A DNA stretch of 64,000 nucleotides from NCBI RefSeq assembly GCF_000513935.1, contig NZ_AZUY01000006.1:62001-126000 (forward strand), given 5' to 3'. This document shows, piece after piece, positions 10,090-20,451 of the stretch. The stretch is from Mesorhizobium sp. WSM3626 (GTDB lineage: Bacteria; Pseudomonadota; Alphaproteobacteria; Rhizobiales; Rhizobiaceae). Numbering within the stretch: position 1 is the stretch's first letter; every line of letters begins with the position of its first letter. Under the pieces are notes generated by a model. That model was not told the DNA's origin. It was given only the letters and a program-made list of their open reading frames with translations, and ran no database searches. Position numbers and translations under genes: made by a program.

Positions 10090-10860
10090 ATGACGCCAGG
10101 AATTCGCCCGCTTGTCGCCGGCAACTGGAAAATGAACGGCACCAGCGCCTCGCTGAACGAGCTCAGGATGATCGGTAACGGTTTCATGAGCGGGCTCGAC
10201 GCCGAGACCGAAGCACTGGTCTGTGTTCCCGCGACGCTGCTTTCCCATGCCGCGGAGATCCTGTCACGCACGCCGGTCCATGCCGGCGGTGAGGACTGCC
10301 ATAGCAAGGAGAGCGGCGCCTATACCGGCTGCATTTCCGCGGAGATGCTGAAGGACGCGGGCGCGAGCCATGTCATTGTCGGTCACTCCGAATGCCGCGA
10401 ACAAAGCGGCGAGGACGACGCGACGGTCCAGGCCAAGGCCACCGCGGCCTGGCGTGCCGGGCTGGTGGCCATCGTTTGCATCGGCGAGACGCGGCAGGAG
10501 CGTGAGGCTGGAGCCACGCTGGAGGTGCTGTCGCGCCAGGTGGCCGGCTCGGTGCCGCCAAGTGCCACGCCATCCAACACCGTCATTGCCTATGAGCCGG
10601 TATGGGCGATCGGCACCGGCTTGACCCCAACCGCGGCCGATGTGGCCGAAGCGCATGCGCATATCCGTGAAAAGCTGTCGGAAAAGCTGGGGACCGCCGC
10701 TGCCAGGATGCGTATTCTCTATGGCGGCTCGGTCAAGCCGTCCAACGCGGTGGAGCTGCTGGGCGTCCGGAATGTCGATGGCGCGCTGGTCGGTGGCGCC
10801 AGCCTGAAAGCGGCTGATTTCCTGGGTATCGCCGAAGCCTATCGCAGCATTACAGGCTGA
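10090..10860 (+). CDS. tpiA: Triosephosphate isomerase
   Basis: TpiA interconverts dihydroxyacetone phosphate and glyceraldehyde 3-phosphate. The 256-residue barrel shows the three catalytic residues: K14 in GNWKMNG, H99 in IVGHSECRE and E169 in [12 protein letters not shown]. The phosphate loop YGGSVKPSN lies near residue 214. A ribosome site GGAGAAG at about 10077-10083 precedes the ATG. It begins a rightward run followed by secG and pyrG, an order common in Rhizobiales. Confidence 0.97.
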   Translation: MTPGIRPLVAGNWKMNGTSASLNELRMIGNGFMSGLDAETEALVCVPATLLSHAAEILSRTPVHAGGEDCHSKESGAYTGCISAEMLKDAGASHVIVGHSECREQSGEDDATVQAKATAAWRAGLVAIVCIGETRQEREAGATLEVLSRQVAGSVPPSATPSNTVIAYEPVWAIGTGLTPTAADVAEAHAHIREKLSEKLGTAAARMRILYGGSVKPSNAVELLGVRNVDGALVGGASLKAADFLGIAEAYRSITG

Positions 10861-11027
10861 GAGTCACGAGGGTGGGCGGGTCTCGTTCCGTCCAAATTCG
10901 TTGCAAAGGGCGCGTTGCTTCCCATATTCCGGCCACGGGCTTGGAAATGCCGTGAAAGCATTGTATTGAGCCGCCTCCAATTCACCGGTCGTGTCCGCGG
11001 CCGGGCAGGGCCTTGCCAGGATAAACT

Positions 11028-11492
11028 ATGCAAACCGTACTGATCGTCATCCATCTCATGGTCGTGCTCGCCCTTGTCGGCGTGGTGCTGCTGCAGCGCT
11101 CCGAAGGCGGCGGCCTCGGCATTGGTGGCGGATCGGGCTTCATGACGGCACGCGGCGCCGCCAACGCTTTGACCCGGGCGACGGCGATCCTGGCGGCTGC
11201 GTTCTTTGTGACGTCGCTGACCTTGTCGATCATCGCCCGCTACGGCGAGAAACCGATCGACATTCTCGATCGGGTTCCCACGACCTCGGATGGCAAGGGC
11301 GTGCTCAACCAACTGCCGGGCAAGACCATGCCGGCACCCGCCGGCAACGCTACGCCGACGCCACCGTCCGGAAACGACGCCGCGGCAAAGCCTCCGGCCC
11401 CGGCCACCGCGCCCGCCGCCGGTTCGACGCCGCCAGCGACCAATGGGACGACCAACACAGCGCCGGCGGCGCCTCAGGTTCCGAACCAGTAA
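11028..11492 (+). CDS. secG: Preprotein translocase subunit SecG
   Basis: SecG is the small membrane subunit of the SecYEG protein channel. The 154-residue product has two hydrophobic segments, near residues 3-23 (VLIVIHLMVVLALVGVVLLQ) and 51-71 (TRATAILAAAFFVTSLTLSI), separated by the family loop RSEGGGLGIGGGSGFM. After residue ~85 comes a low-complexity Pro/Ala/Thr tail of about 65 residues that makes it longer than the enterobacterial form (~110), as usual in alpha-proteobacteria. It follows tpiA by 167 bases. Confidence 0.93.
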   Translation: MQTVLIVIHLMVVLALVGVVLLQRSEGGGLGIGGGSGFMTARGAANALTRATAILAAAFFVTSLTLSIIARYGEKPIDILDRVPTTSDGKGVLNQLPGKTMPAPAGNATPTPPSGNDAAAKPPAPATAPAAGSTPPATNGTTNTAPAAPQVPNQ

Positions 11493-11703
11493 CTTCCACG
11501 TCTCCAAACCGCGATCTGTGATCGTTTGAACACAGTCGCGGCAAATGCTGCGCGATCACGAAGATTCGACGGGCACCAGTGCGGTCTCGCGCTTGAGGCA
11601 CCCGCGCTTATTCGACTATAGATTGCACGCGGCATTTTCGGCGTCCTTGGGGGACGCCGGGCGACGCCGTGGGCAACAAGCATTGAACGATCGGATCTTC
11701 GCC

Positions 11704-12834
11704 ATGCAGCTTCGCAGCTTCATTTTCCTGGGACTTTGCGCCGCAATCGGCATGAGTTCCCCGGCCTTCGCCGGCATGCCGGCAAATATGGCCGCACAAC
11801 AGTCGGTGTCGCTTGAAAAAACCGACGCCATCGCCGTCGCGGCCAAGAGCGATGCGGCGCAGTTGAAGCTTCTCAAGAAGAAGAAAACCCCGACACCGGA
11901 CGACCTCGCCCAGATCAAGAAGATCGAGGCCAAGATCGCCGCTGGCAAGGAAGACGCCAAAGCCAAGGCGCTCGAAGCTAGGAAGCTGGCGATGCGCGAG
12001 GCAGCCAAAGCCAGGGCTGACGCGGACCGGAAGGCATTCCTGGCCAGCAAGGGTCAAAAAGCACCGGCAACCGAAGTGGCCGATGCCAAGCCGGCCAAGA
12101 AGACCATTAAGATTATCGAGCCGATTGAACCGGTCACGGCTATCCAGTCGGCCGAGCCTGTCCCGGCCGAGGTGATGAATGTCGCTTTGACCGGTAACAA
12201 TGGCGAATTGCGCAGCGAGGTGGTCGGCGGCCAGAAGCAGTCAAGCGGCGGCCTGTTCGCCGGTCTGTTCGGTGGAACCTCATCCGGCTCATCGATCAGC
12301 TATCTGCCCGAGACACAGGCGCTCGACTCGGCACTTGCCCAGAAGAATGCCAAGAAGCCGTTCAAGGTGAAGCCGGAATTCGTGCCTCAGGACGTGGAAT
12401 TCACGGGCTACGATGCCGGCACGATCGTCATCGACACCAGTGCTCGCCGGCTCTATCTCGTCGAATCATCGACCACCGCACGCCGCTACGCCATCGCGGT
12501 CGGCCGCGAAGGCCTGCAGTTCAAGGGCACGCTCGCGGTCGGCGACAAGCAGGAATGGCCGCGCTGGATCCCGACGCTCGACATGCAGAAGCGCGAGCCC
12601 AAGCACTACGGCCAGTACAAGGACGGCATGGCCGGCGGCGGCCAGAACCCGCTCGGCGCGCGCGCCATCTATCTCTATGACGGCAAGAAGGACACGCATC
12701 TGCGTATCCACGGCACCATCGCGCCGCAGTCGATCGGCACCAGTGCCTCCAATGGCTGCTTCCGCATGATGAACGAGCACGTCATGGATCTCTACAGCCG
12801 CGTCCGGGTCGGCACCAAAGTCGTCATCATCTGA
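11704..12834 (+). CDS. L,D-transpeptidase (YkuD domain) with signal peptide
   Basis: This periplasmic enzyme is predicted to make 3-3 cross-links in peptidoglycan or to attach outer-membrane proteins to it. The product is 376 residues, starting at ATG 11704, followed by a signal peptide (MQLRSFIFLGLCAAIGMSSP...AFA). Residues ~35-130 are Lys/Ala-rich and probably coiled coil. The YkuD domain covers about 235-376 with HGT near 338 and the catalytic Cys in SNGCFRMM near 349. The longer frame upstream lacks a signal-like start and was rejected. A strong terminator follows. Confidence 0.9.
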   Translation: MQLRSFIFLGLCAAIGMSSPAFAGMPANMAAQQSVSLEKTDAIAVAAKSDAAQLKLLKKKKTPTPDDLAQIKKIEAKIAAGKEDAKAKALEARKLAMREAAKARADADRKAFLASKGQKAPATEVADAKPAKKTIKIIEPIEPVTAIQSAEPVPAEVMNVALTGNNGELRSEVVGGQKQSSGGLFAGLFGGTSSGSSISYLPETQALDSALAQKNAKKPFKVKPEFVPQDVEFTGYDAGTIVIDTSARRLYLVESSTTARRYAIAVGREGLQFKGTLAVGDKQEWPRWIPTLDMQKREPKHYGQYKDGMAGGGQNPLGARAIYLYDGKKDTHLRIHGTIAPQSIGTSASNGCFRMMNEHVMDLYSRVRVGTKVVII

Positions 12835-12853
12835 CGTTTCCATCATCATGCCG

Positions 12854-12884
12854 AAAGGGCCGGCTCAGCCGGCCCTTTTGTTTT
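12854..12884 (+). terminator. Rho-independent terminator after the L,D-transpeptidase
   Basis: An 11-bp perfect stem AAAGGGCCGGC/GCCGGCCCTTT (12854-12864 and 12868-12878) with loop TCA is followed by TGTTTT. It sits 20 bases after the stop codon, as expected for an intrinsic terminator. Confidence 0.9.
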
Positions 12885-12912
12885 GCTTAAGGTCCCGCTC
12901 AAACCTGTTTGG

Positions 12913-12957
12913 TCGTGATCTTGTCCAAAAGCCGGATTCCACTTTTCGGGGTCATGG
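12913..12957. repeat. Short palindromic intergenic repeat upstream of pyrG
   Basis: The imperfect inverted repeat TGATCTTGTCCAAAAG ... CTTTTCGGGGTCA with central GGATTCCA resembles the dispersed palindrome of Rhizobiales and shares its CGAAAA-type arms and ATTCC centre with the element at 6211-6234. It lies between the L,D-transpeptidase terminator and pyrG. Confidence 0.6.
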
Positions 12958-13028
12958 TTCGAGCGCCATCTTGGGAAAAAGCCTTCGCGGCGGTTTTTTC
13001 TCTGGCGGAATCAATCCGGCCGCGTTAA

Positions 13029-14669
<1,641 letters not shown>

Positions 14670-14677
14670 TCGCTACC

Positions 14678-15217
14678 ATGCGGACCTATGTGGCGCTTCT
14701 CTACAGCATCACCCTGGGAGAGGGGCGGCGGGTCGTCATGTCCGATCTCAAGGCGATGGCGGAAGGCCTCGGCCTGAAGAATGCCCGCACCCTGGTGGCG
14801 ACCGGCAACCTGGTTTTCGAGAGCGAAAAGATCTCGATCGCCGGACTTGAGAAGCGGCTGGAATCCGCCTTCGAACAGACCTTTGGCCGCCATGTCGACA
14901 TCATCGTCCGTGCCGCCGGAGACTGGCGCAAACTCGCAAGCGGCAATCCATTCCCGACCGAGTCGGTGGAAGCCGGCGACCAGGTCGCGGTGCGCGTGAT
15001 GCGCAAACCCGTGGCCGAGGATGCCATATCGGGCCTTCAGGCCTATGCCGCAGCGGACGAGAAGGTGCTTCTGGTCGGCGGCGACATCTGGGTCCTCTTT
15101 TCACGGGAGAGGCCTAGCTCGCGGCTGCTCGCGGCCGCAAATCACAAGCGCATGGGCATCGGAACCTCGCGCAACTGGAACACGGTGCGCAAGCTGGCCG
15201 AGATGACCGGCGGATAA
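14678..15217 (+). CDS. DUF1697 family protein
   Basis: This 179-residue protein matches DUF1697, a small cytosolic family of unknown function. Diagnostic segments are TYVALLYSITLG at the N-terminus, DLKAMAEGLGLKNARTLVATGNLVF near residues 24-48 (cited as the block around TLVATGNLVF) and a C-terminal MGIGTSRNWNTVRKLAEM. The ATG at 14678 is 8 bases past the pyrG stop, so it is probably read through from pyrG. It is the last gene before the AT-rich segment. Confidence 0.85.
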   Translation: MRTYVALLYSITLGEGRRVVMSDLKAMAEGLGLKNARTLVATGNLVFESEKISIAGLEKRLESAFEQTFGRHVDIIVRAAGDWRKLASGNPFPTESVEAGDQVAVRVMRKPVAEDAISGLQAYAAADEKVLLVGGDIWVLFSRERPSSRLLAAANHKRMGIGTSRNWNTVRKLAEMTGG

Positions 15218-15274
15218 GTTAAGACGTTCTTTATAACCGCAGCGGCGCATTCGACTTTAGCTCCACTGAGATGG

Positions 15275-16306
15275 CTATGAAGCCTTTGTTCCCGTCATGA
15301 TTTCTGTGAACGCAAGCGACGTCCAGTGGTTTCTTGCTAGCTTTTGCAAGCAGGAAAATATGAGAACGTAGCCAAAATCAAGCCCTTGGATGATTTTGCT
15401 AGTCTGCTCCGCAACTTCCTTGTCCAGAATATCATCATGCATAGGGTGTATAATAGGTTGCCCGCCGTGCACCAAGGAGCTACGGAAATCATAAAGATTT
15501 CGGAGTTTTTTCTTAACGATAGCAATGCCCTTCGTTTCGAGTTCTAAAAAAATGCCGATCCTCTCCGTTAGAACTCGAAAATTTTCTCCGACCTTGGTAT
15601 CAAACAGAGTCTCAAGACAGTAGAATATCCATACCAAGTTGGTAGGAGTATCGGACACTCTGGCCATATGAAATAGCGCAAAGAATATTTGCTCGATAGG
15701 ATCTTTTGATACTTGCGTTGGTGATTTCCGTATATCGAAATACCAGCGCCATGCATCATCTGGGCTCAATACGGATGGCAAAGCTAGCCCGCCAGAAATG
15801 TCTTGCAGGTACGAAACCTCAAATATCGTACTCGTAAGAGATATTTCTGTATCCAGATTCTTTCCGTCGACGGACAACGATGAAACATATAGGTTAAGAG
15901 AAGCTGGAGCCGCTATATTGGAAACTAAAAATATATCATAGATATAATTCTCAATAATAGAATTATATATCTTGCTTGCTCTCGTGGCTTGACGTCACAT
16001 CTATAGTAATTATTACAGGAGCACGCGGGAATGGGTCCGCAGAGTCTCCCAACTCAATTGTTCCATCTGCTATTCCTTGGAGAGCAATAACAAGGTCTCG
16101 AAAGTGCTCGTATAGGGATTCGAAATCTGCTTCGATCTCGTAGATCTCGTTTCGAATTTTACGGTCTTATTTCTGAATGAGGTTTTCGCTACCGCCCAGA
16201 AATCCCTTAGGTTTACCTCTATTACTTGCCAATTGGCGTCAGTGATTTCACGCCCATATGTCCGCACCTCCAAGACGTATTGACTCTTTTTCGGCAAGAT
16301 CGCCAT
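15275..16306 (-). pseudogene. HEPN (ApeA-like) domain gene broken by two frameshifts
   Basis: Three minus-strand reading-frame pieces read as one protein. Piece 1 starts at ATG 16306 (MAILPKKSQYVLEV) behind the ribosome site GGGGAGAAA. At a four-base T run (plus strand 16157-16160) the sense passes to another frame reading RNEIYEIEADFESLYEHF. At a tandem CTTGCTTGCT (15971-15980) it returns to the first frame and runs to the stop at 15275. Adding one base in the homopolymer and removing one 4-base copy gives an uninterrupted protein of about 342 residues. Near its C-terminus LYDFRSSLVHGG is the R-x4-H signature of HEPN domains, as in ApeA-type proteins. The AT content is far above that of the neighbours. 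Sequencing errors cannot be excluded. Confidence 0.7.
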
Positions 16307-16360
16307 TTTCTCCCCGGTGGGTTGGCCCTGTATGGTAAGCATGTCCTGGTCAGAGGTTCA

Positions 16361-16398
16361 AAGCTAGGGAATCGAGGGCTAGCCTGGATCCCTAGCTT
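16361..16398 (-). terminator. Inverted repeat downstream of the NCS1 permease gene
   Basis: A perfect 10-bp inverted repeat AAGCTAGGGA/TCCCTAGCTT (16361-16370 and 16389-16398) encloses 18 bases, 14 bases past the permease stop. It could end permease transcription, although the minus strand has no long U run after it. It also marks the right border of the AT-rich segment. Confidence 0.45.
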
Positions 16399-16411
16399 TT
16401 ATCTAACTTGC

Positions 16412-17869
16412 TCAAGCTTTTGCTATCTTGGCGCCTGCACCCAGGGCGGCGGTGCGCAGCACGTAGTAGATGATGCCGGCGATCGCCACGCCGAAGAACC
16501 AGCCATAGACGCCCCACCAGGACGGCAGCCAGTTGGTGAAGTTCGGCAGGATCGAGGAGAAGATGGCGCCGATGCCGGCGGCGATGAAGGCATTGACATG
16601 CCAGCCGCCCTGGAAGCGGAACTCGCCGTCCTCGCGATACAGCGCCTCGACGTCGACCTCGCCCTTCCGGATCAGATAGTAATCGACCATCATCACGCCG
16701 AAGATCGGTCCCATCGTCGCGCCGATGACGTTGACGAAGGAGGCGGCACTGCCTTCCCACGGTGCGAACGGATAGAGCACAAGCGCGATGACAGCGGCGA
16801 TGTAGCCGCCCTTCTTGAAGTCGATCTGCCGCGGGAAGACATTGGAGAAGTCGAAGGCCGGCGACACGAAGTTGGCCACGACGTTGATGCCAAGCGTCGC
16901 CACCGCGAAGGTCAGCGCGGCAAGGGCGGCCAGGAACCAGCTGTCGAACTTGGCCGAGATCTGGTCGGGGTGCAGCAGCACCTCATGGTAAACGTCGTAG
17001 GCGGCAATGGTGGTGACGCCGGCGACCAGCGAGAACAGGATCAGGTTGATCGGCAGACCCCAGATATTACCCTTGCGCAGCGCCGCCTGATCGGGCGCAT
17101 AGCGGGCGAAATCGCAGAAATTGAGATAGAGCGCCGAAAAATACGTCACCCAGATCGCGGCGACCGCGAACAGCGACGTCCACGAGCCCGGCGTTCCAGG
17201 CACGCCGGCATCCTTGGTCTTTTCCAGAAGCACGTCCATCGGGATGTCGCTGGTGAAGGCGAAGGTTCCGGATTTGACGCAGAGATAGATGGCCAGGAGC
17301 AGCATCATCACCCAGACGGCTGGTCCCGCCCAATCCTGGAACCGGCGCACCGTTTCCATGCCTTTCTGGATGATGAGCAGTTGCAGGGCCCATATGACCA
17401 CGAAGCAGATCACCTCCAGGCCGGAATGGCCGAGGAAATGGGTGTTGGCGTTGAAATCGGCGAACCATTGCGAGCGGATGAGCAATGCAACGATGGCGCC
17501 GGAGGCGGCGGCAGTCTGCGCGCCGTACCAGAAGCAGGCGACGATGGCGCGCACCAGTGCCGGAATGTTGGCGCCCCAGATGCCGAAGGAGGCGCGGGCG
17601 AGCACGGGGTAGGGCACACCGGTCTTCACACCGGCATAGCCGACCATGTTCATCAGCGCGTAGATGATCAGCGAGCCGATGCCGATGGCGATGATGAAAT
17701 TGACGAAGCCGCCACAGAACAGAAACAGGCTGGCGGCGAGATAGTAGCCCCACAGGCTATGGACGTCCGACGTCCAGACGTTGAAGATCGAGAACGGTCC
17801 CCAGTTTCGAACCTTGGCAGGAGCGAGGTCTTCATTATACAGGTCAGGCGATGCGCCTTGTATCGTCAT
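16412..17869 (-). CDS. NCS1-family nucleobase/hydantoin/allantoin:cation symporter
   Basis: This inner-membrane permease of 485 residues belongs to nucleobase:cation symporter-1. The family N-terminus NEDLAPAKVRNWGPFSIFNVW is followed by about 12 hydrophobic segments; GVPYPVLARASFGIWGANIP near residue 90 and the WVTYFSALYLNFCDFARY block near 240 are typical. ATG 17869 is chosen over the longer frame because AAGGGGAC lies just upstream. The substrate (cytosine, uracil, allantoin or hydantoin) cannot be assigned. A palindromic site 70 bases upstream and a LysR remnant suggest regulated expression. Confidence 0.85.
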   Translation of the reverse strand: MTIQGASPDLYNEDLAPAKVRNWGPFSIFNVWTSDVHSLWGYYLAASLFLFCGGFVNFIIAIGIGSLIIYALMNMVGYAGVKTGVPYPVLARASFGIWGANIPALVRAIVACFWYGAQTAAASGAIVALLIRSQWFADFNANTHFLGHSGLEVICFVVIWALQLLIIQKGMETVRRFQDWAGPAVWVMMLLLAIYLCVKSGTFAFTSDIPMDVLLEKTKDAGVPGTPGSWTSLFAVAAIWVTYFSALYLNFCDFARYAPDQAALRKGNIWGLPINLILFSLVAGVTTIAAYDVYHEVLLHPDQISAKFDSWFLAALAALTFAVATLGINVVANFVSPAFDFSNVFPRQIDFKKGGYIAAVIALVLYPFAPWEGSAASFVNVIGATMGPIFGVMMVDYYLIRKGEVDVEALYREDGEFRFQGGWHVNAFIAAGIGAIFSSILPNFTNWLPSWWGVYGWFFGVAIAGIIYYVLRTAALGAGAKIAKA

Positions 17870-17939
17870 TGCAATGTCCCCTTCTTGCAGCACGCGCCCT
17901 CACGCGTTGACCGCGGAGGTTACGCCTGACGCAGGGGAA

Positions 17940-17962
17940 CCGGCAAGCAATCGATTTGCCGG
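17940..17962. promoter_or_regulatory. Palindromic operator-like site upstream of the NCS1 gene
   Basis: CCGGCAA (17940-17946) and TTGCCGG (17956-17962) form a perfect 7-bp inverted repeat with a 9-base spacer, ending about 70 bases upstream of the permease start. The 23-base size suits a dimeric regulator. It lies in a 251-base gene-free interval. Confidence 0.5.
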
Positions 17963-18120
17963 CTTTGACCTTAAAGATATTCAATGCGAACCGCGATTAT
18001 CGACGGGGCAATGATGGCGAGCCGCTTTTGAAAAGGCCTGCCTGTTGATTCGAGTTCTCGATCCACGGCCCGAATCTGGACGAACCCGTGTTCACGACAT
18101 CTGTCGGCAAGCGGGGGTGC

Positions 18121-18450
18121 CTAGGCGATGGCCATCACCCGCTTATGGTCCTCGACTTCGGAAAGCAGCCAGTCCTGAAAGAGGCCGGTACCCGGCTTGT
18201 TGCCGATGCTGCGGCGCTGATGCAGGTAGATGCCCGCCGGATAGGTATGGCGGGCGCTGAACGGGGCGACCAGCTTGCCCTGCTGCAGCAGATCCTGGGC
18301 CATCATCGTGTCGGCAAGCGCTATTCCAGCGCCATTGATCGCCTCGCGCATGATCAGCGTGCAATCATCCAGCGTCGTGCTGGATTTCGGCGTCGTGTCC
18401 AAAACGCCTTCCTGTTCCAGCCAGCGCTTCCATCGCATGGTCTCGCATTC
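18121..18450 (-). pseudogene. LysR-family regulator, C-terminal remnant
   Basis: Only the last ~105 residues of a LysR-type regulator (GcvA-like effector domain) remain. The diagnostic segments are MRWKRWLEQEGV, then DDCTLIMREAINGAGIALAD and a C-terminal GLFQDWLLSEVEDHK. The helix-turn-helix and first half of the effector domain are gone. Homology fades at about 18450, and within about 15 bases a DppD remnant begins on the opposite strand. It therefore lost its start through a deletion or rearrangement and is unlikely to work. Confidence 0.8.
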
Positions 18451-18457
18451 GCCATCG

Positions 18458-18589
18458 CTGCTGCGATTGCCGCAAGGCTGTGCCTTCGGTCCGCGTTGCC
18501 GGGTCCGCTACGAGCCCTGTCTAACCGGCAAGCCCGAGCTTGGTGCCGCCACGCACGCGGCGGCCTGCTTTCGGGTGGCGCAGACATGA
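18458..18589 (+). pseudogene. Dipeptide ABC transporter ATPase (DppD/OppD), C-terminal remnant
   Basis: The frame ending at 18589 reads SLLRLPQGCAFGPRCRVRYE and then AATHAAACFRVAQT, the cysteine-rich C-terminal tail of DppD/OppD-type ATPases (GCAF-x-PRC). Everything upstream, including Walker A, signature and Walker B, is replaced by the LysR remnant. Its stop overlaps the next ATPase start (ATGA), the normal coupling of an intact dppD-dppF pair. Confidence 0.75.
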
Positions 18590-19584
18590 GCGCACCGATG
18601 ATCGACAACGACCGTCCAATCCTCGAAACGCGCTCGCTCGGCAAGCGTTTCTCGATCGGCACCCGTTTTTCCGCCGAAGGCAGGCGAACCGTCCATGCGG
18701 TCGACAATGTCTCCCTGACGGTGCGGCGCGGCGAAACCGTAGGGTTGGTCGGCGAGTCCGGATGTGGCAAGTCCACGCTGGCGCGCTGTCTGGTCAGGCT
18801 CTACGACATTTCAGACGGTGAGCTGCTGTTCGAAGGCGACGACATCACGTCGCAGTCGCTGTCTGAACTGAGGCCGCTGCGGCGGCGCCTGCAAATGGTG
18901 TTTCAGGACCCGTCGGCCTCGCTCAATCCGCGCCGGCGTGTCGGCGACCTCGTGGCGGAACCGCTGCGCATCCATGGCAAGCTTTCATCGCGCGAGATCA
19001 CCAACCGCGTCGCGGAGCTCTTCGAGCTCGTCGGACTGTTACCGGACCATGTCATGCGCTTCCCCCATGAATTCTCGGGCGGGCAGCGTCAGCGTGTCGG
19101 CATAGCGCGCGCCATAGCCCTCAATCCCGATCTCGTCGTTCTCGACGAACCGGTCTCAGCGCTCGACGTGTCCGTACAGGCGCAGATCGTCAACCTGCTT
19201 GCCGACCTTCAGGAGAAGCTGGACCTCACCTATGTCTTCATCGCCCACGACCTGTCCGTGGTGCGTCAGGTCTCGACCCGCATCGCGGTCATGTATCTCG
19301 GCTCGATCGTCGAGGAAGGACCGGCGGAAGAGGTGTTTTCAGCCCCGGCCCACCCTTACAGCCAGGCGCTGATCTCGGCCGTTCCCGTCGTGGAGACGAC
19401 ACCCAGCGGGACGCGCAGGCGCATTATCCTTACGGGCGATGTGCCGAGCCCGCTCAATCCTCCATCCGGGTGCCGGTTCCACTCCCGATGCCCAATAGCG
19501 GTTGAGCGCTGCCGGTCGGAGCGGCCGGAACTGAAGGAGTACCGATCCGGCCGCAAAGCGGCCTGTCACTTACCAACGATATAG
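18586..19584 (+). CDS. Oligo/dipeptide ABC transporter ATP-binding protein (DppF/OppF type)
   Basis: This 332-residue ATPase would power peptide or nickel import as partner of DppD. Walker A GESGCGKST lies near residues 59-67, Q-loop VFQDPSASLNPR near 105, signature SGGQRQRVGIARA near 164, Walker B DLVVLDEPVSALDVS near 181, and switch HD in FIAHDLSVV near 222. The C-terminal oligopeptide motif CRFHSRCP is present near 302. The gene is intact but stands alone: DppD is reduced to a tail and no permease or binding protein follows. It is either a relict or works with subunits encoded elsewhere. Confidence 0.88.
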   Translation: MSAPMIDNDRPILETRSLGKRFSIGTRFSAEGRRTVHAVDNVSLTVRRGETVGLVGESGCGKSTLARCLVRLYDISDGELLFEGDDITSQSLSELRPLRRRLQMVFQDPSASLNPRRRVGDLVAEPLRIHGKLSSREITNRVAELFELVGLLPDHVMRFPHEFSGGQRQRVGIARAIALNPDLVVLDEPVSALDVSVQAQIVNLLADLQEKLDLTYVFIAHDLSVVRQVSTRIAVMYLGSIVEEGPAEEVFSAPAHPYSQALISAVPVVETTPSGTRRRIILTGDVPSPLNPPSGCRFHSRCPIAVERCRSERPELKEYRSGRKAACHLPTI

Positions 19585-19709
19585 CCGACATCACTCATCA
19601 ATCCGACCGCCAGATTTTTCAAAATTCTGTGTTCCGCGTGGAACCAACCGCCGGACGGCGCGTTTCGTGGGGTTCGATCGAGCGCATCTCGATCGAAGCG
19701 GAGGAAACG

Positions 19710-20012
19710 ATGGACTACCTGCATTTCTTTTCGCCCGTGCGGATATCGCGCGGGCAGGGGCATCCTGTGGAAGAAGTGGATAGTGTCGCCGAGGCGATGG
19801 TTTTCTTGCGTAAATGGCCGAAGGGACGGCGTGGGCCTGTGTATCAGTGTGCACTGAATTGCTGCTCGGCCGCCCTGGCGGGACAGATGTCGGCGGAGGA
19901 AGCAAGAAAGGCGTTCACCGGCTTTGCCCGGATCACGCGGCTTCTGGACGATGACATGGCTCTGCCGATAGGCAACGACAGCAAGGCGAGCATACACGCG
20001 CTGCGGCGGTAG
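19710..20012 (+). CDS. DUF982 family protein
   Basis: This 100-residue protein matches DUF982, small proteins largely confined to Rhizobiales and often found in accessory regions. Visible features are FFSPVRISRGQGHPVEEVDS at the start, VFLRKWPKGRRGPVYQCALN in the middle, and the CCSAALAGQMSAEEARKAF helix. The ATG at 19710 sits 5 bases after GAGGAAA; an earlier in-frame ATG at 19629 has no family match. The function is unknown. Confidence 0.8.
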   Translation: MDYLHFFSPVRISRGQGHPVEEVDSVAEAMVFLRKWPKGRRGPVYQCALNCCSAALAGQMSAEEARKAFTGFARITRLLDDDMALPIGNDSKASIHALRR

Positions 20013-20101
20013 CCGTCCACGGCCTTTACTGCTGGCGGATCGCGCCCGTTGCGGGCGCGATGTCGATGTTTGCGCTTCGGACAAACCGTCCCACCATCCG
20101 G

Positions 20102-20419
20102 TCACCAATCGACACTGTATCGATCGATCACCCAGAGCCATGATCCATCCGTTTGCCGGCCGGCGACCTCGCTTGTCACATCACCGTCCGGAAAGCGGGT
20201 AGACGTCAGCGCCAGATCACTGCTGACCAGCGCCGCACGCTGCTCGCCGACGGCAAACTTACGACCGGAGGCGGTGACGTCGGCATAGTAGCTGCGAATG
20301 GCTTCGTGGCCGTGCAGAAACCGTCCACCGCCACAGTCGATCACCGCATCCGGTTCGAACAACGAGGCCCGATCTCGCTGAATCTGCAGGAATTGGAGCC
20401 GCTGATTGCGCGGCAACAT
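20102..20419 (-). CDS. SnoaL-like (NTF2 fold) domain protein, short
   Basis: About 105 residues resemble the SnoaL/YybH branch of the NTF2 fold: RASLFEPDAVIDCGGGRFLH, HEAIRSYYADV and a C-terminal SWLWVIDRYSVDW. The first helix normally found (around 20-30 residues) seems short, so the gene may be N-terminally trimmed or may start at a non-ATG codon upstream. It is on the same strand as the cupin gene 32 bases upstream and may share its transcript. No catalytic function can be assigned. Confidence 0.6.
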   Translation of the reverse strand: MLPRNQRLQFLQIQRDRASLFEPDAVIDCGGGRFLHGHEAIRSYYADVTASGRKFAVGEQRAALVSSDLALTSTRFPDGDVTSEVAGRQTDGSWLWVIDRYSVDW

Positions 20420-20451
20420 GCGGGCGACGCGTCGACCGGATTCCCGTCTCT

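Noticed and set aside
16226-17929. 567-codon plus-strand open frame
   Set aside because: It is antisense to the NCS1 permease; the sequence is rich in Asp/Arg/His repeats of a shadow frame, whereas the opposite strand shows clear permease motifs.
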